Counted from the first letter of the stretch, positions 11,434-22,843 are shown. The stretch is DNA of 64,000 bases from Cordylochernes scorpioides (GCA_030710605.1 CP092869.1:14391295-14455294); one strand, 5' to 3'. Numbers and translations are program-made. The notes: generated by a model not told the origin, from the letters alone.

Positions 11434-12791
11434 TTGCACAAAATTAGCATAGATGCTAATGCTATTCCTAAAGTTCAAGCAATTAGAAAAGTGCCATTTG
11501 CATTACATGAAATGTTTGAGAAAGAACTTCAAAGAATGAAAAGAATGGGAATAACTCAAGAAGTAGATGAACCTACAGAATGGATAAATTCTTTCACTTT
11601 GGTAAAGAAACCAAATGGTCAACTTCGAATTTGTTTGGATCCAACTGAACTCAATAAAGTTATAAACAGAACATTTTCAGCTTCCGACATTAGATGAAAT
11701 ACATCCTAAGCTTAAAAATGCAAAATAATTTTCAGTTTTAGATGCTAGAAATGGATTTTGGCAAATTAAGTTACATCCGGATAGCACATATTTGATCACT
11801 TTCATAACTCCATTTGGGAGATATAAATGTTTAACATTGCCTTTTGGTTTATCTTCTGCCCCAGAAGTATTTCAGAAGAGAATTAAGGAATATTTTGAAG
11901 ATATTGAGGTTACAGAAATGTATTTTGATGATTTATTGGTATTTGGAGCCAGTTTAGAAGAACATAATAATAATTTGGAAAAAGTTCTCAAAAGAGCAAG
12001 AGATATTAACTTAAAATTAAACAAAGAAAAAAGTCAATTTTTAAAAACTGAAATAAAATATCTTGGTCATATATTGACCTCTAATGGATATAGACCAGAT
12101 GAAGAAAAGGTTAGGGCCATCAAGGAAATGCCAGTACCGAAGAATAAAAAGGTTTAGAAAGATATTTGGGCATGACCACTTATCTTGGGAGGTTCATTCC
12201 TAATCTATCAACATTAACTGCAGTTTTGAGGAATTTACTCAAAAATATGTCCCTTGGAATTGGAGTAGTTATCAAAATAAGGTTTTCATAGAATTGAAAG
12301 TAGTGATTTCTCAAAGTCCTACTTTAAATTATTATGATGTTAAAAAAACTTGTTACAATATCTGTAGTTCTAAAGATGGCTTGGGAGCTGTACTATTTCA
12401 AGAATACAAACCAATAGCTTTCGCATCAAAAGCATTGAATCAAACGGAAAGAAATTATACGCAAATAGAAAAAGAGGCCTTGGCAATTGTATTCGGTTGT
12501 GAAAAATTCTATCAATTCATAATTGGAAAAAAGACCATATTTGAAACAAACCATAAGCCACTTGAAACAATCTTTAACGCGCCATTATATCATACTACAC
12601 CAAGAATACAAAGATTTATGCTTAGACTTCAAAAGTTTGACATTGAAATAAAATATAAGCCAGGTAAAGAACTTGTGATTGCAGATTGCCTTTCTAGAGC
12701 ATTTTTGCAGGAGGAAGAGGAAATTGATCAGGAGTTAGAGGCCCAAAATGTCTTGTTCGGGAAACTTTATCAGTCTCACCAAAAAGACTAA
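11434..12791 (+). pseudogene. gypsy C reverse transcriptase and RNase H, broken
   Basis: RT pieces: KPNGQLRICLDPTELNK (about 11,610-11,660); after a frame break, ITPFGRYKCLTLPFGLSSAPEVFQ and EMYFDDLLVFG (YxDD site at about 11,920). After another break, RNase H begins at about 12,294, with SSKDGLGAVLFQE, NYTQIEKEALAIVFG and KPGKELVIADCLSRAF. In RNase H the usual 'TDH' reads TNH (FETNHKPLE). Frame changes occur near 11,700, 11,790, 12,157 and 12,290. Confidence 0.88.
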
Positions 12792-12942
12792 AAGAAATGA
12801 AAGAAGCAACAGAGCAGAATAAAACTTTCACAGAGCTGAAAAAATAATAATTAATGGATGGCCAAACAAAAATGATATTCCATATGCATGTGTTCCATAC
12901 TGGAATTATAAATAAGAACTATATATTCTGAATGATTTAGTC

Positions 12943-14050
12943 ATGAAAGGTTGCACAGTTGTGGTACCTTCAAGCTTGAGGAAAACCATGTTGCAAATAA
13001 TACATGAAGGTCACCTAGGTATGGATAAATGCAAAATAAGAGCCAGACAATCAATATTTTGGCCAGGAATAAATAAGCAAATCGAAGATTTGATTTCAAA
13101 ATGTGAAATATGTATTAGAAACAGAAGATCACAAGAAAAAGAGCCTCTCATTCTTCATCCAATTAAAGATCTACGTTGGAAAAAAGTGGGAATTGATTTG
13201 TTTGAACTCTATGGGGAGATGTATCTTATCATGGTGGATTACTTTTGAAAATTTCCAGAAATTCCACGTCTAACAGATACTAAAACAGAATCTGTGATAA
13301 GAAAATTAAAATCTTTATTTGCAAGATATGGCATACCTCAGATAATAATGTCTTATAATGGCCCTCAATTTAACAACTATATGTTCAAAAAGTTTGAAAA
13401 ATATTGGGATTTTAAGCATATAACATCGAGTCCATTGCATCCGAAATCTAATGGTCTGGTAGAAGAAATGTTCAAACAATTAAAATTTGATTAAAAAGGC
13501 AAGGCAAGCTGATGAAGATCCTTTTTTGGCACTTCTCAATTTTAGATCAACAAAGATTGATGGAGTGGAGTCCCCCGCAGCACTACTTTTTGGAAGAGAT
13601 ATCAGAACTAAATTACCCTATTCAAATAGATATCTTAAGCCAAGAAAGATAATCATTGGGAAAGTTCAGAATAAATGGAGGGAAAAACAAATTGTTCAAA
13701 AGGGATATTATGATAGAGGATCTAAAGAGCAGTGTAAAATGCAAAAAGATTATTTTGTTTATTTGAACACCGGAAGGAATGGTTGGATACCAACAACAAT
13801 CAAAGATGTTGCGGATACACCGAGATCGTATTTTGTCGAATCGCCGCATGGAGAAGTGATAAGAAGAAATTCGAAAGATCTTTACTTGCCTAGAACTGTT
13901 CAGTGTCAGCCAGAAGCAACACCAGGACCAAGTCAGCCAGACACTAGTCTTCAACCTCCAAAAATAGAATGCAGTGACCCTGAGAAACCCACTGAAGTCA
14001 GAACAAGATCGGGAAGACTTGTAAAAACACCTAACATACTTACTTATTAA
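12943..14050 (+). pseudogene. gypsy C integrase, catalytic residue lost
   Basis: The zinc domain (HEGHLGMDKCKIRARQSIFWP, then C-E-I-C) and the first core block (KKVGIDLFEL) are present. A stop at 13,246-13,248 interrupts. The second catalytic block reads SYNGPQF where the family has S-D-N-G, so the aspartate is a tyrosine. The third block is SNGLVEEMFKQLK. After a stop at 13,492-13,494 the C-terminal domain continues to 14,050, with a proline-rich tail and a basic TRSGRLVKTP end. Confidence 0.88.
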
Positions 14051-14093
14051 TATGTATTGTTTTTTGTTCCGTTTCAAATCTTGAGGAAGGAGA

Positions 14094-14530
14094 TGTAATA
14101 TAATATAATATGTTTAAATATATTTGACCATAGACCAATATTGTTGTTTTTTATAAATATGTAAAATACATCTAAATTTACATCATTTATTTTATTTATT
14201 TATTATCATTTACAAAGCACGCGATATCCGTCTTAGATATTTGCTTGCATACACAAGTTTGGGAGCTTTTACAGTAATTATTAAAATGATTTTAGTTATT
14301 ATAATAGAAATTATTAACGTATTTGTCAGTTAGTTAACGATTTAATTACCCTATAATGAATATTAGTGAACATCACAGTTAAGAACAGAAATTTAGAGCT
14401 ATTTATTTATATTTTCGTCTAACTAACTAACATCATTAGTATTTGCACTTTGTTCATTTAAGATAAATAAAATAAGTATTTTATAAAATATATCTTTAAT
14501 TAATAATAAGTATAAACAAAACATATTACA
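14094..14530 (+). repeat. gypsy C 3' LTR (437 bp)
   Basis: It starts with TGTAATATAATATAATATG after a polypurine tract (gaggaaggaga) and ends ...CATATTACA before the ATTGG duplication. It is 246 bp longer than the 5' LTR. The extra segment, 14,188-14,429, lies between two ACATCATT copies (14,180-14,187 and 14,430-14,437). Confidence 0.9.
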
Positions 14531-14535
14531 ATTGG

Positions 14536-16167
14536 TATCTCAATTTTTGCAAGTGTTTACGAACTTTTGGAACGACCTTGTAATTTATTGACAGTCTCGG
14601 CAAACTAGAGGACTCGGAGAAGGGACTAAAACCGCCAATACTACCGTTGACAAATTCAAATCGTCAACTTGGAGATCTGGTTTCGAGCTAATGACAGTTG
14701 AAGGATGGTTTTGGTTTCATAATATCCACACACGGGATTCATGAAATCTTAACAATTTAGCAAAAATGTATTTATCTGGTAAAGTGGCTAGGCGAATTTG
14801 AACTCCTCTTTCTAACATAAAACATAAGATAAACTCGAAAAATAATTTATACGGGAAACAATGAGTTATTCTAAGAAAAACTATAACTAACAAAAAATAG
14901 CCATATGTAAATTGCTATCACTTATTAGAGAATCGATAAGAAATTTGCATACTTTACAAGAAGCGTTGACTCAATTAATTATGATAATTTGATTTGAAAG
15001 ATTAAATTACATGGCTGTAAATTTTTGGAATTTATTAAATTAGTGAGATAGTATTTATGAAATTTGTTTTTAATTCCTAAATCGTTTTCATTATAGGTTA
15101 TTTACTGTATTTAAAACAACTTTAAAATGTGTATTATACATGGCTTTTAATTTTATTTAAATTATATCTATACAGGGTGGTCCATAAACCCCAAACCCTT
15201 TTTTTAAATTAGAAATAAAAAGGAAAACTTGAATAAAGAACTATAACTATTTTATTCTAGTTTGCCTTTTAATTTTTAATAAAAATAAAAGGTTTTCGGG
15301 TTATACATCATAAAAATTTGTAATACTTTTTTCTATAGTTATTGATTTTTTTAAATAATTTTAATTATAATATGATGCATTAGCGCGCCATCTGTATTGA
15401 TAAATTGAAACTATTTTAAACGCGTAAGTTTCTTTTAAAACTGATGAACCAGGCCCTCCAATTATTTTTTCATTGCATTGAGGGCAATATATAATTGTTT
15501 AATTATTAAAAGGATCAAGGGCGTTCAAAATAATTTCAATTTCTCAATTTTAATTATTAATATTATTTTTAACTCTATAATAGAGAAGATGATATATTGA
15601 GAATAAATTACTATATTAGTATTGAAAATAAAAAAGGCATATCCTGACCAGGAGCACATGTTGTTGAAATGTAATTTTAAAATATAAATCAACAAAAAAT
15701 TTTGCGAAAATTTGATTGAAAATAATTTTAATGATAAATTAAATAAATATATTGATGTGTTCGTGTAAAAGACAATTTAATCTCTATTCGCTTCTAGTCT
15801 CTAAACAATATATATATAGTAATATTTTTATATTTTGAAAGAGAATAATATATATATTGATAAAAACTATAGCATTTATATATATTTTCTGATAATATTC
15901 GAGAACAAAATAATTGACAATACATCAGACAAATGTATGTGCGTGACAATTTGCTGTCATTTGAAGCGGACGAAATAATTCCGATCTTTAATTAATGACA
16001 GACGAACATTCCATCTGTCGTCTGCACCCTCACAAATATTCGGCAGACGATATTATTCAATAGAAATATATATTATTTATATACTTAGTTATATATGTAA
16101 TTCATCCATTTTATTATTTTTTCACATATTTATACTGCGTATGATCATAAATAATTTAAATGATATA
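14536..16167. other. AT-rich intergenic sequence holding a MITE fragment
   Basis: No coding frame recognised. It contains the MITE relative at 15,173-15,306. An 'aaaaaaggcatatcctga' string near 15,628 recurs near 22,200 and may mark another repeat family end. The rest is low-complexity AT. Confidence 0.4.
15173..15306. mobile_element. MITE copy B, truncated relative of copy A
   Basis: The left end CAGGGTGGTCCATAAA follows TA. The inner inverted block (an 'aaaaaggaaaactt' arm against 'tttgccttttaatttttaat') matches copy A at 8618-8931. The right terminal segment (the TATGG.CCACCCTG counterpart) is missing after about 15,306. The arms pair to form a foldback of about 130 bp. Confidence 0.6.
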
Positions 16168-16214
16168 CACTGCGTGACATTGAAAATGGAACACCAAGAA
16201 ATAGTGGCCAGAAA
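16168..16214 (+). repeat. left terminal inverted repeat of the Tc1-like element
   Basis: 47 bp starting CACTGCGTGACATTG; identical to the inverse complement of 17,541-17,587. TA precedes it. Confidence 0.95.
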
Positions 16215-16411
16215 ATTATGCAAATTTCAGGGTAGACGCGCCTAACCGAGTTATGCAAATGATGTAAAATGCGCAGCTCTCGTGCGCACATGGAGTTAAG
16301 ATATAAGGGAAGGAACTTGCAGAAAGGACAGTATTCGTGTCGTTATTTCTTTAAGGAAAATCATTGTAGAAATTTTGTTCTTGTGTCAAAAGACACGTGT
16401 AATAACACAGA

Positions 16412-17443
16412 ATGCCAGGTCATCGTAAACGGAGGCAGTTCAAGCAGACAGACGCTTTTACGAGGGGCATGGTGATCGGACTGAAAAGGGCAGGTTGGTC
16501 CATACGTCAAATCGCAGCTGATACACACCTTGGTGCGTCCACGGTGCACCGACTGTGGAGAAGATGGTTGGAACAAGGAAATGTGGCAATTTATAGGAAT
16601 GTCGGTGCAACCAGAGTGACGTCAGCACGTGTGGATCGGCGTATCCTTCGACAAGCAGTGGCGGCCCCACAAGCCACTTGTACCGCCATCCTGCAACATG
16701 TGCAAGACACCCTAGATCATTCCATCTCGACCAGAACCATTTCCCGTCGATTGGTTGCTAATGGCTTGCACTCATGCCGTCCGCTAAGAAGACTGCCATT
16801 GACCCCACCGAATAGGCGCCAACGTTTGGAATGGTGCCGGGCTAGATCGACGTGGATGACGGAATGGCACAGGGTCGTGTTCTCAGATGAGTCGCGTTTC
16901 TGCTTGTCCAGTGATAGTCGCCGTGTACGCGTGTGGCGTCGACGTGGAGAAAGGTCCAATCCGGCAGCAATTGTGGAACGCCCCACCGTGCGACAACGTG
17001 GAATCATGGTTTGGGGCGCAATCGCGTATGATTCCAGGTCACTTCTACTTCGTATTCAGGGCACTATGACGGCCCAACGATACGTTGATGATGTGCTGCG
17101 ACCGGTGACACTCCCCTACCTTCAGGGGGTACGCAATGCCCTTTATCAGCAGGATAACGCCCGACCGCACACTGCTCGCATTAGCCAACAAGCTCTGCAA
17201 GATGTACAGATGCTTCCCTGGCCACCGTACTCTCCTGATCTCTCGCCAATCGAGCACGTCTGGGACATCATTGGACGCCGTTTGCATGCCTTGCCACAGC
17301 CGCGTTCAGAAGACGAACTGTGGCAAATGGTTGAGAGGGAATGGAGAGCCATCCCTCTGGACGCCATCCGTACTCTGATTGACTCTCTACCTAGACGTGT
17401 TGCTGCGTGCATCGCCGTCCGCGGTGGTCCTACTTGCTACTAA
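16412..17443 (+). CDS. Tc1-like transposase, complete (343 aa)
   Basis: This DDE transposase cuts and pastes the element into TA sites by binding its inverted repeats. The N-terminal part (about residues 15-125) has two helix-turn-helix segments of the paired-like type (GLKRAGWSIRQIAADTHLGA, then a second around 95-120). The catalytic core has D159 in VVFSDESRF, the MVWGAI motif at 199-204, D248 in QQDNARPHTA and E281 in SPDLSPIEHVWD. By my count 32 residues separate D248 and E281, where Tc1 has 34; the gap lies in the SQQALQDVQMLPW stretch. The ATG at 16,412 is the first in frame and leaves a 197-bp leader after the repeat. Length is normal for Tc1 transposases (about 340). No stops or frameshifts. 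Confidence 0.96.
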   Translation: MPGHRKRRQFKQTDAFTRGMVIGLKRAGWSIRQIAADTHLGASTVHRLWRRWLEQGNVAIYRNVGATRVTSARVDRRILRQAVAAPQATCTAILQHVQDTLDHSISTRTISRRLVANGLHSCRPLRRLPLTPPNRRQRLEWCRARSTWMTEWHRVVFSDESRFCLSSDSRRVRVWRRRGERSNPAAIVERPTVRQRGIMVWGAIAYDSRSLLLRIQGTMTAQRYVDDVLRPVTLPYLQGVRNALYQQDNARPHTARISQQALQDVQMLPWPPYSPDLSPIEHVWDIIGRRLHALPQPRSEDELWQMVEREWRAIPLDAIRTLIDSLPRRVAACIAVRGGPTCY

Positions 17444-17540
17444 GCCGACGCCGTTCTCGCTCTGTATTATGACTATCATTTTGAAATAAAGATCACTTAT
17501 TGTTCGTCCCTGTCTCTCTCTGTCTGCCGAGTTTCATCAC

Positions 17541-17587
17541 TTTCTGGCCACTATTTCTTGGTGTTCCATTTTCAATGTCACGCAGTG
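17541..17587 (-). repeat. right terminal inverted repeat of the Tc1-like element
   Basis: 47 bp ending GTCACGCAGTG, followed by TA; exact inverse complement of the left repeat. Confidence 0.95.
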
Positions 17588-17962
17588 TATATATATTTAA
17601 TAAATTCAATTTGTAAAAATAGATCAATATAGAATTTGGTGTTTATTTTTAAAATTTCGTTCAAGAGCAAACTACGCTTTTGCTAGAAGCCAGTCGTGTA
17701 TATTTGCCAAAAGAAGCACCTGTCCCTTTGTAACTGCTTGTTTTAATGTATTTTAACAGTGGGGTTCATCTTTTGGTGAATATTATCCTCCCGCAAATAC
17801 CATACATACCAAGATATGCATTTTATATAATAACTCCAGTACAGAAGGCAAAGGTAGTTGTAGTGGCTTGAAAGTTCAATTAATTATTAAAATGAAGCAT
17901 TTTACCACTTGATTTTGGAATACATGGTTTTTTTTTTATGATTTAGATTTTGATACCAGTGA

Positions 17963-18031
17963 AATACTCTGTAAACTGGCGAATCCTATATGGGACGAGA
18001 GGTCCTCAATAAAGGCTTTTGTTGTTGTTGT
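17963..18031 (+). mobile_element. severely 5'-truncated non-LTR insertion with (TTG)n tail
   Basis: A 69-bp insert ending 'caataaaggctttt' plus a GTT repeat is flanked by a perfect 12-bp direct repeat, TGATACCAGTGA (17,951-17,962 and 18,032-18,043). The flanking duplication and 3' simple-repeat tail are hallmarks of target-primed reverse transcription. The parent LINE or SINE is not identified; a similar 'taataaaggctttt' end occurs on the minus strand near 53,605. Confidence 0.75.
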
Positions 18032-19518
18032 TGATACCAGTGATAGAGAGAGAGAGAGCAACTATGAAAACTAAATCAACTTGAAATTTATATATTAAAG
18101 ATTTATTATTTACAATTGAATTTAGAGTTTTGGCTCAATTTACATACATAAAATTGAATTTGAAGAAAAATAATTAACTAAAAGATTACATAGTAGTGAT
18201 AAAGAATGTGTTGAGACTACCGCTTTGGCATACTCAGACAATGGAAAATTTACCATGGTTTCAGGCTATGGACCACGGTATGATTGGATAATTTGGCGTT
18301 CTAACGAAAGTCTGAGAGAGTTACAGTGGCCATTGAGGGAGACAAGACAGCAGTGGGATAGTCCTCGAGTGACGAGGGTCAGAGCAGAAAGTTTCCTAAA
18401 GTTGTCCAGCTTGGCGTAAGGATCGGGAGACTTCATAGGGGTGCGAAGAGACTCCACTAACTGGACAGTTCGAGAAAAGAGAGTGACGGAGCCGTGAGAG
18501 CAAGTGTAGGATTCGTCCGACTGTGACAGAGTGTATACAGAGGCTGGAACATCGACGAAAAGGATCCTTCTCCAAGAGGATCCAAGTCACCCTCTCGTTG
18601 TACTCATTCCATTTAGGACCACTTTAAATAAAATTAATAGGAACGATAGGTGCCTCCCTAAACGAACAAACGTGCCGTTATATGGGCCATTCACAATTTG
18701 AAGGCCAACGCAAAAATATTTTAACAAAGTATCTATTAACGATATTATTTTTATTAACAGAGTGGTTATTTTTATGATAATAATTTGCTAATCTGTAAAT
18801 TTCCCTCGTGGTTTTTTTTTGTTTACCATTCATAGTTTGTTCTCGCCTGAAATAATTTGTTGTGTCACCCCGAAGTTGGTCTTCCTAATTTTCCACGTGG
18901 CAATATTATAATATATTTTTTCATTTTAATTTATCAACAAAATAGAGTATTTCCATGTTTATATGTTGCCATTATTATATTGCCATGGTTTCTATTTGGA
19001 ATATTTTACTTATGTAATTTTATTTTGAATACATTTTAATTTTATACCTATAAGTCTTTTCTGCATTTAGCTAAATTCCCAGAACAGCGTTAGGACGATT
19101 TTGCTGCATATATATGTTATATTAAAATACTAATTTATTTAAAATTATAATTTCATAGATTCAAATACTCTGCTAAATCGACCGCCAGAGGTCACTCTTC
19201 TACTTTTAAAAACTCGTTGTTGTTTTATCCCAATGGCCGGCTCAAAACTTTTGTACATTATGAAAATAATCTTTTCTTTTTCCTTTGTTCTACTCTCCTT
19301 AAGCTAGGCAGTACTTTTATCAAATTATGTCATTTATACATTCTAAAGCTCAATTGAAACAATCTCTGATCAAAACCATTTTATTATTATATTTTCAAGA
19401 TTTTAACCACGACTGCATCACCAATACCATTTAGTACTAAAAAGAACCAAAAAATAACCCCATAGCATAACCAATATCAAAATAATCCAAAATCAGCAGT
19501 AAATCTCATTATTTTAAT

Positions 19519-19560
19519 AATATATATATATATATATATATATCTATATAATATATATAA
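19519..19560. repeat. (AT)n microsatellite
   Basis: A run of TA dinucleotides with one interruption. Confidence 0.9.
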
Positions 19561-19746
19561 ATGTGTTTTTTTTTTGTTTCGCATATGTTACGACATATAG
19601 TTTGAGATAAATAGGTCTGTTTAACTGCTATTTAATATTGAAACAGAGAGGTCCTGCCAGTTTCGATTCCGAATAAGAAAATCGGCCAAAATTTCTGACT
19701 TTTGCGAAAAATTGTTCTAGAAAATTTTGTTAAATTTATTAATATA

Positions 19747-21187
19747 CTAGCGGACGTACCCGGCTTCGCCCGAGGTTTTACCCGAGTAAAGGTTTGTCTA
19801 ACGAACATTTGTTAAAACAATTCTCTATAAACTTATTAAAAAAAAGATATATTTTGATAATTTGAAACTCGTAAATTTGAATCTCTCGATAAAGTGAACA
19901 TTTTTCCCCGGTCCCTGTGTGCCGTGTCATCCTGAATTTTGTCTTTCATAATTTTCTACATTACAAAATCATCGTTTTATCTAGTGAACATATTTTCCCG
20001 GTCCCTTGAAAAATACTCGATAAGTTGAATAAAATCATGGTCGTGAATCTCTCGATAAAGTGATTATTTTTTCCCGGTCCCTGTGTGCCGTGTCATCCTG
20101 AATTTTGTCTTTCCTAATTTTCTACATTACAAAATCATCGTTTTATCTACATACTTTCCCGGTCCCTTGAAAAATACTCGATAAGTTGAATAAAATCATG
20201 GTCGTTTATGGAAGATGGACGTAGTTCCCGGAGGTCACCCGCCCCCCGCTTGCGAGTTAAAGCTACAAATATGCAAATAACTCTAAGGATATTTAAGATA
20301 TTCAAGAAATTATTTTTCGTAAACCTTTCCGGGGATACGCCTAATAATATCCCAAATTTTCACGGCGATTGGATGTATGGTTTTTGAAGCGGATGTACCC
20401 GGCTTCGCCCGTGTTTTACCCGAGTAAAGGTTTGTCTAACGAATCTCTCGATAAAGTGAACATTTTTTCCCGGCCCCTTGAAAAATACTCGATAAGTTGA
20501 ATAAAATCAATATTAATCGGTACCCGAGTAAAGGTCTGTCTAACGAACATTTGTTAAAACAATTCTCTATAAACTTATAAAAAGAAATAGATATATTTTG
20601 ATAATTTGAAACTGATAAAGTGATCATTTTTTCCCGGTCCCTGTGTGCCGTGTCATTCTGAATTTTGTCTTTCCTAATTTTCTACATTACAAAATAATCG
20701 TTTTATCTAGTGAACATTTTTTCCCGGTCCCTTGAAAAATACTCGATAAGGTTGAATAAATTCATGGTCGTTTATGGAAGATGGACGAAGTTCCCGGAGG
20801 TCATCTTGGGCAAGCTCCCGCGAGGCTTTTTTTCTTGTCTACTTGGCATAGCTGTGTCACCAACTCTGCCCTGATTGGTCGGTGGGCGGCCGGCGGCCGG
20901 GCGAATCCATTCTCTCACGGGGTGGGGCAGACCCAAGGTCATCAGGAGCAGCAAACCTAAGCCTATCTCTGTCTCAATGGTGGCACTGCTTGCGAGTTAA
21001 AGCTACAAATCTGCAAATAACTCTAAGGATATTAAAGATATTCAAGATATTATTTTTCGTAAACCTTTCCGGGGATACACCTAATAATATCCCAAAATTT
21101 CACGGCGATTGGATGTATGGTTTTTGAATCCATAGAGGACACACACACAGACACACACACAGACATTCATTTTTATATATATATAGA
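19747..21187 (-). mobile_element. non-autonomous Helitron, tandem copy, minus orientation
   Basis: On the minus strand it begins TCTATATATATATAAAAATG at 21,187 (Helitron 5' TC, preceded by A). It ends in a GC-rich foldback, CGGGCGAAGCCGGG, followed by CTAG at 19,750-19,747, then host T (Helitron 3' CTRR end, insertion between A and T). A second internal 3'-end-like block, at about 20,389-20,420, and three copies of 'cccgagtaaaggt' show that two copies are joined in tandem. No Rep/helicase is present. An extra GC-rich segment sits at about 20,805-20,990. Confidence 0.8.
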
Positions 21188-22469
21188 TTAACGATCATTA
21201 TACCTTGAAAAAGGTTGGCGTTCAGCCACATAACTGAAATATTGGTAAATAAATTATATTTTGATCCAATATATACCTTTTTAATTAAAGATACAACTAT
21301 ATATAACAACAACAAAAAAGCTTTATTAAAACCTTTTAGTCTTATACAATGTGAAAAAATAGGTACAAAAAGGTTAAAAGAATAATGTGGTTTTAAAAAA
21401 AATTGATTGCTTATTTCCTTTGTTTTCAATTTTGGATAATTCAATCTTATATTTTATCTATTAGGTATTTATATTCTATTGGTGCATCGCTTTTTTTTTA
21501 TTATTATTTAGAAAATATCAGATTTCTCAAGACTTCCAGTTTTCCAGGAATATTTTGTAAATCAATGAAATTGATTTCTGTCAAACAATAAAAAAGAACT
21601 ACAACACCAAATATATCTATTTTGATAGATTGATCTTTCCAGTTGGTCTCGAGGACCACGCCATCACCATCTCCTCAGCGGTGAAGTACGCGATCTACGT
21701 TTTCTTCGTAGATGTCGAAATACGTGGTGTCGCTGGAGTCCCACTGGTGATTCTCCACCAAACTCTGCAGCGGTGGTAGAGGCGCCATATTCATTGTACA
21801 TAGTGTATATAATACATATTATCTTTTTTAAATAGTGCAGACTGTGCACTTTGCATGTATTGACAAGATGTCAATAAAATTATTTTAATTATCAAATGTC
21901 TATTTGAAAGAATGAGCTGATTTCATACCTACTTTCGTAGAATATGAAGAAATGGAAGCCGCACCTGTATTGATGAGGGACATACTCTGATTGTTGCTTT
22001 TATTAGAATTTGACAAAACTGGTGATAAAGCCAAGCCAAGCTCTTCTGATAGGGATTTGCGATGTGTAGGAACATTAAGAGATTATTTTTATTAGAGAAA
22101 AATATAACTTTTTCTTTCAATTATCACATATATAGTGAACTGTATGCTAAAACCTTATTATTTATAATAGTTGGAGTTTAATACATATTAACCTATTTAA
22201 AAAAGGCATATCCTGAGTGCTTACATATGCATTTTAGATGGCGCTCTGCCATTAGACAAATATAAAAAACAAACACCAACGTTTAATATTAGAGACAATG
22301 GTGTCTAAAGGATTCAATAGCATCAATAGAAGTATTGAACTGCATGAACAATATATTCCATTAAGAGTTTAATACATAGCTTTCTGTCACAGTAATCGTT
22401 GATTTATATTTAATTGTACAACAAAATATTCGCTATTGTACAATTTTCTACATTGTTCTTTTTCTGCTA
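21188..22469. other. AT-rich spacer with LTR and LINE scraps
   Basis: No coding gene. It contains the second copy of the 5275-5387 repeat (21,790-21,893) and an 'aacaacaacaaaaaagctttatt' segment at about 21,306-21,330 that looks like a minus-strand non-LTR 3' end with a (TTG)n tail. A GC-richer piece at about 21,645-21,790 lies directly before the LTR fragment and may belong to the same gypsy element. Confidence 0.45.
21790..21893 (+). repeat. LTR-like repeat, copy of 5275-5387
   Basis: Near-identical to the segment after gypsy B, from 'attcattgtacatagtgta' to 'gtcaataaaattatttt'. Flanks differ from the other copy on both sides. Confidence 0.7.
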
Positions 22470-22842
22470 AATACAATTTTACATATATACTCTTGTAAAA
22501 CGACAATTGAAATACTATTCCGCATGTGTTTCTTTTCAACGTAAAATCAAATTTTATTTTAAGGAGAAATAACGATTATTTCTAACCTTAGGGATGAAGT
22601 ATGAAAGGATGAATTGTAAAGAGTAATGATGAACGGAAAAATAATTCCTATCCTTGGACATTTTATTTTTCCGTTCATCATTACTCTTCACGGTTCACCC
22701 TTTCATACCTCATTCAAAAGGTTAGAAATAATCGTTATTTCTTCTTGAAATATATTTTGATTTTTCGTTCAAAAGAAACACTTGCGGGATAGTATTTCAA
22801 ATGTCGTTTTACAATCATATGTATATATTGTATTATATAAAT
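22470..22842. repeat. long foldback element, arms about 175 bp
   Basis: The left arm (about 22,470-22,645) and right arm (about 22,662-22,840) are inverse complements with scattered mismatches. Matching blocks include 'gtaatgatgaacggaaaaat', 'aacgattatttctaacc' and 'ttgtaaaacgac'. The loop is only about 16 bp. No coding. The right arm ends exactly where the Helitron 3' terminus begins at 22,844. Confidence 0.75.
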
Positions 22843-22843
22843 A

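Larger units (their letters stand above)
10357..14530 (+). mobile_element. complete gypsy element C with two LTRs and 5-bp target duplication
   Basis: The element runs from TGTAATATAATATG (10357) to ...ATATTACA (14530) and is flanked by ATTGG on both sides (10352-10356 and 14531-14535). Internal order: PBS at 10548, gag scrap, protease, RT, RNase H, integrase, polypurine tract, 3' LTR. The internal part is only about 3.5 kb because most of gag, including any zinc knuckle, is gone. At least six stops or frameshifts break pol, and the second integrase aspartate is replaced. It is a dead copy with complete boundaries. Confidence 0.93.
16168..17587 (+). mobile_element. intact Tc1-like transposon with perfect 47-bp inverted repeats
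   Basis: A 1,420-bp element flanked by TA (16,166-16,167 and 17,588-17,589). The left repeat 16,168-16,214 starts CACTGCGTGACATTG. Its exact inverse complement is at 17,541-17,587, with no mismatch seen. One open frame encodes a 343-aa transposase, and an AATAAA follows at about 17,485. The base composition is much more GC-rich than the flanks. Perfect repeats plus an uninterrupted frame suggest a recent insertion, possibly capable of mobilisation; activity is inference. Confidence 0.95.
17590..19746. other. intergenic region with small repeats
   Basis: No recognised gene. It includes a 69-bp truncated LINE end (17,963-18,031), a short GA run (about 18,044-18,057), a GC-richer unassigned patch at about 18,190-18,620 with a short open frame of no known family, and an AT microsatellite (19,519-19,560). 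Confidence 0.4.

Noticed and set aside
16717-17412. Minus-strand open frames across the Tc1-like element
   Set aside because: They lie opposite the well-supported transposase and show no motifs.
21196-21280. Additional hammerhead near 'gttggcgttcagcc..ctgaaatattgg'
   Set aside because: The CTGANGA core and a closing stem II could not be placed.
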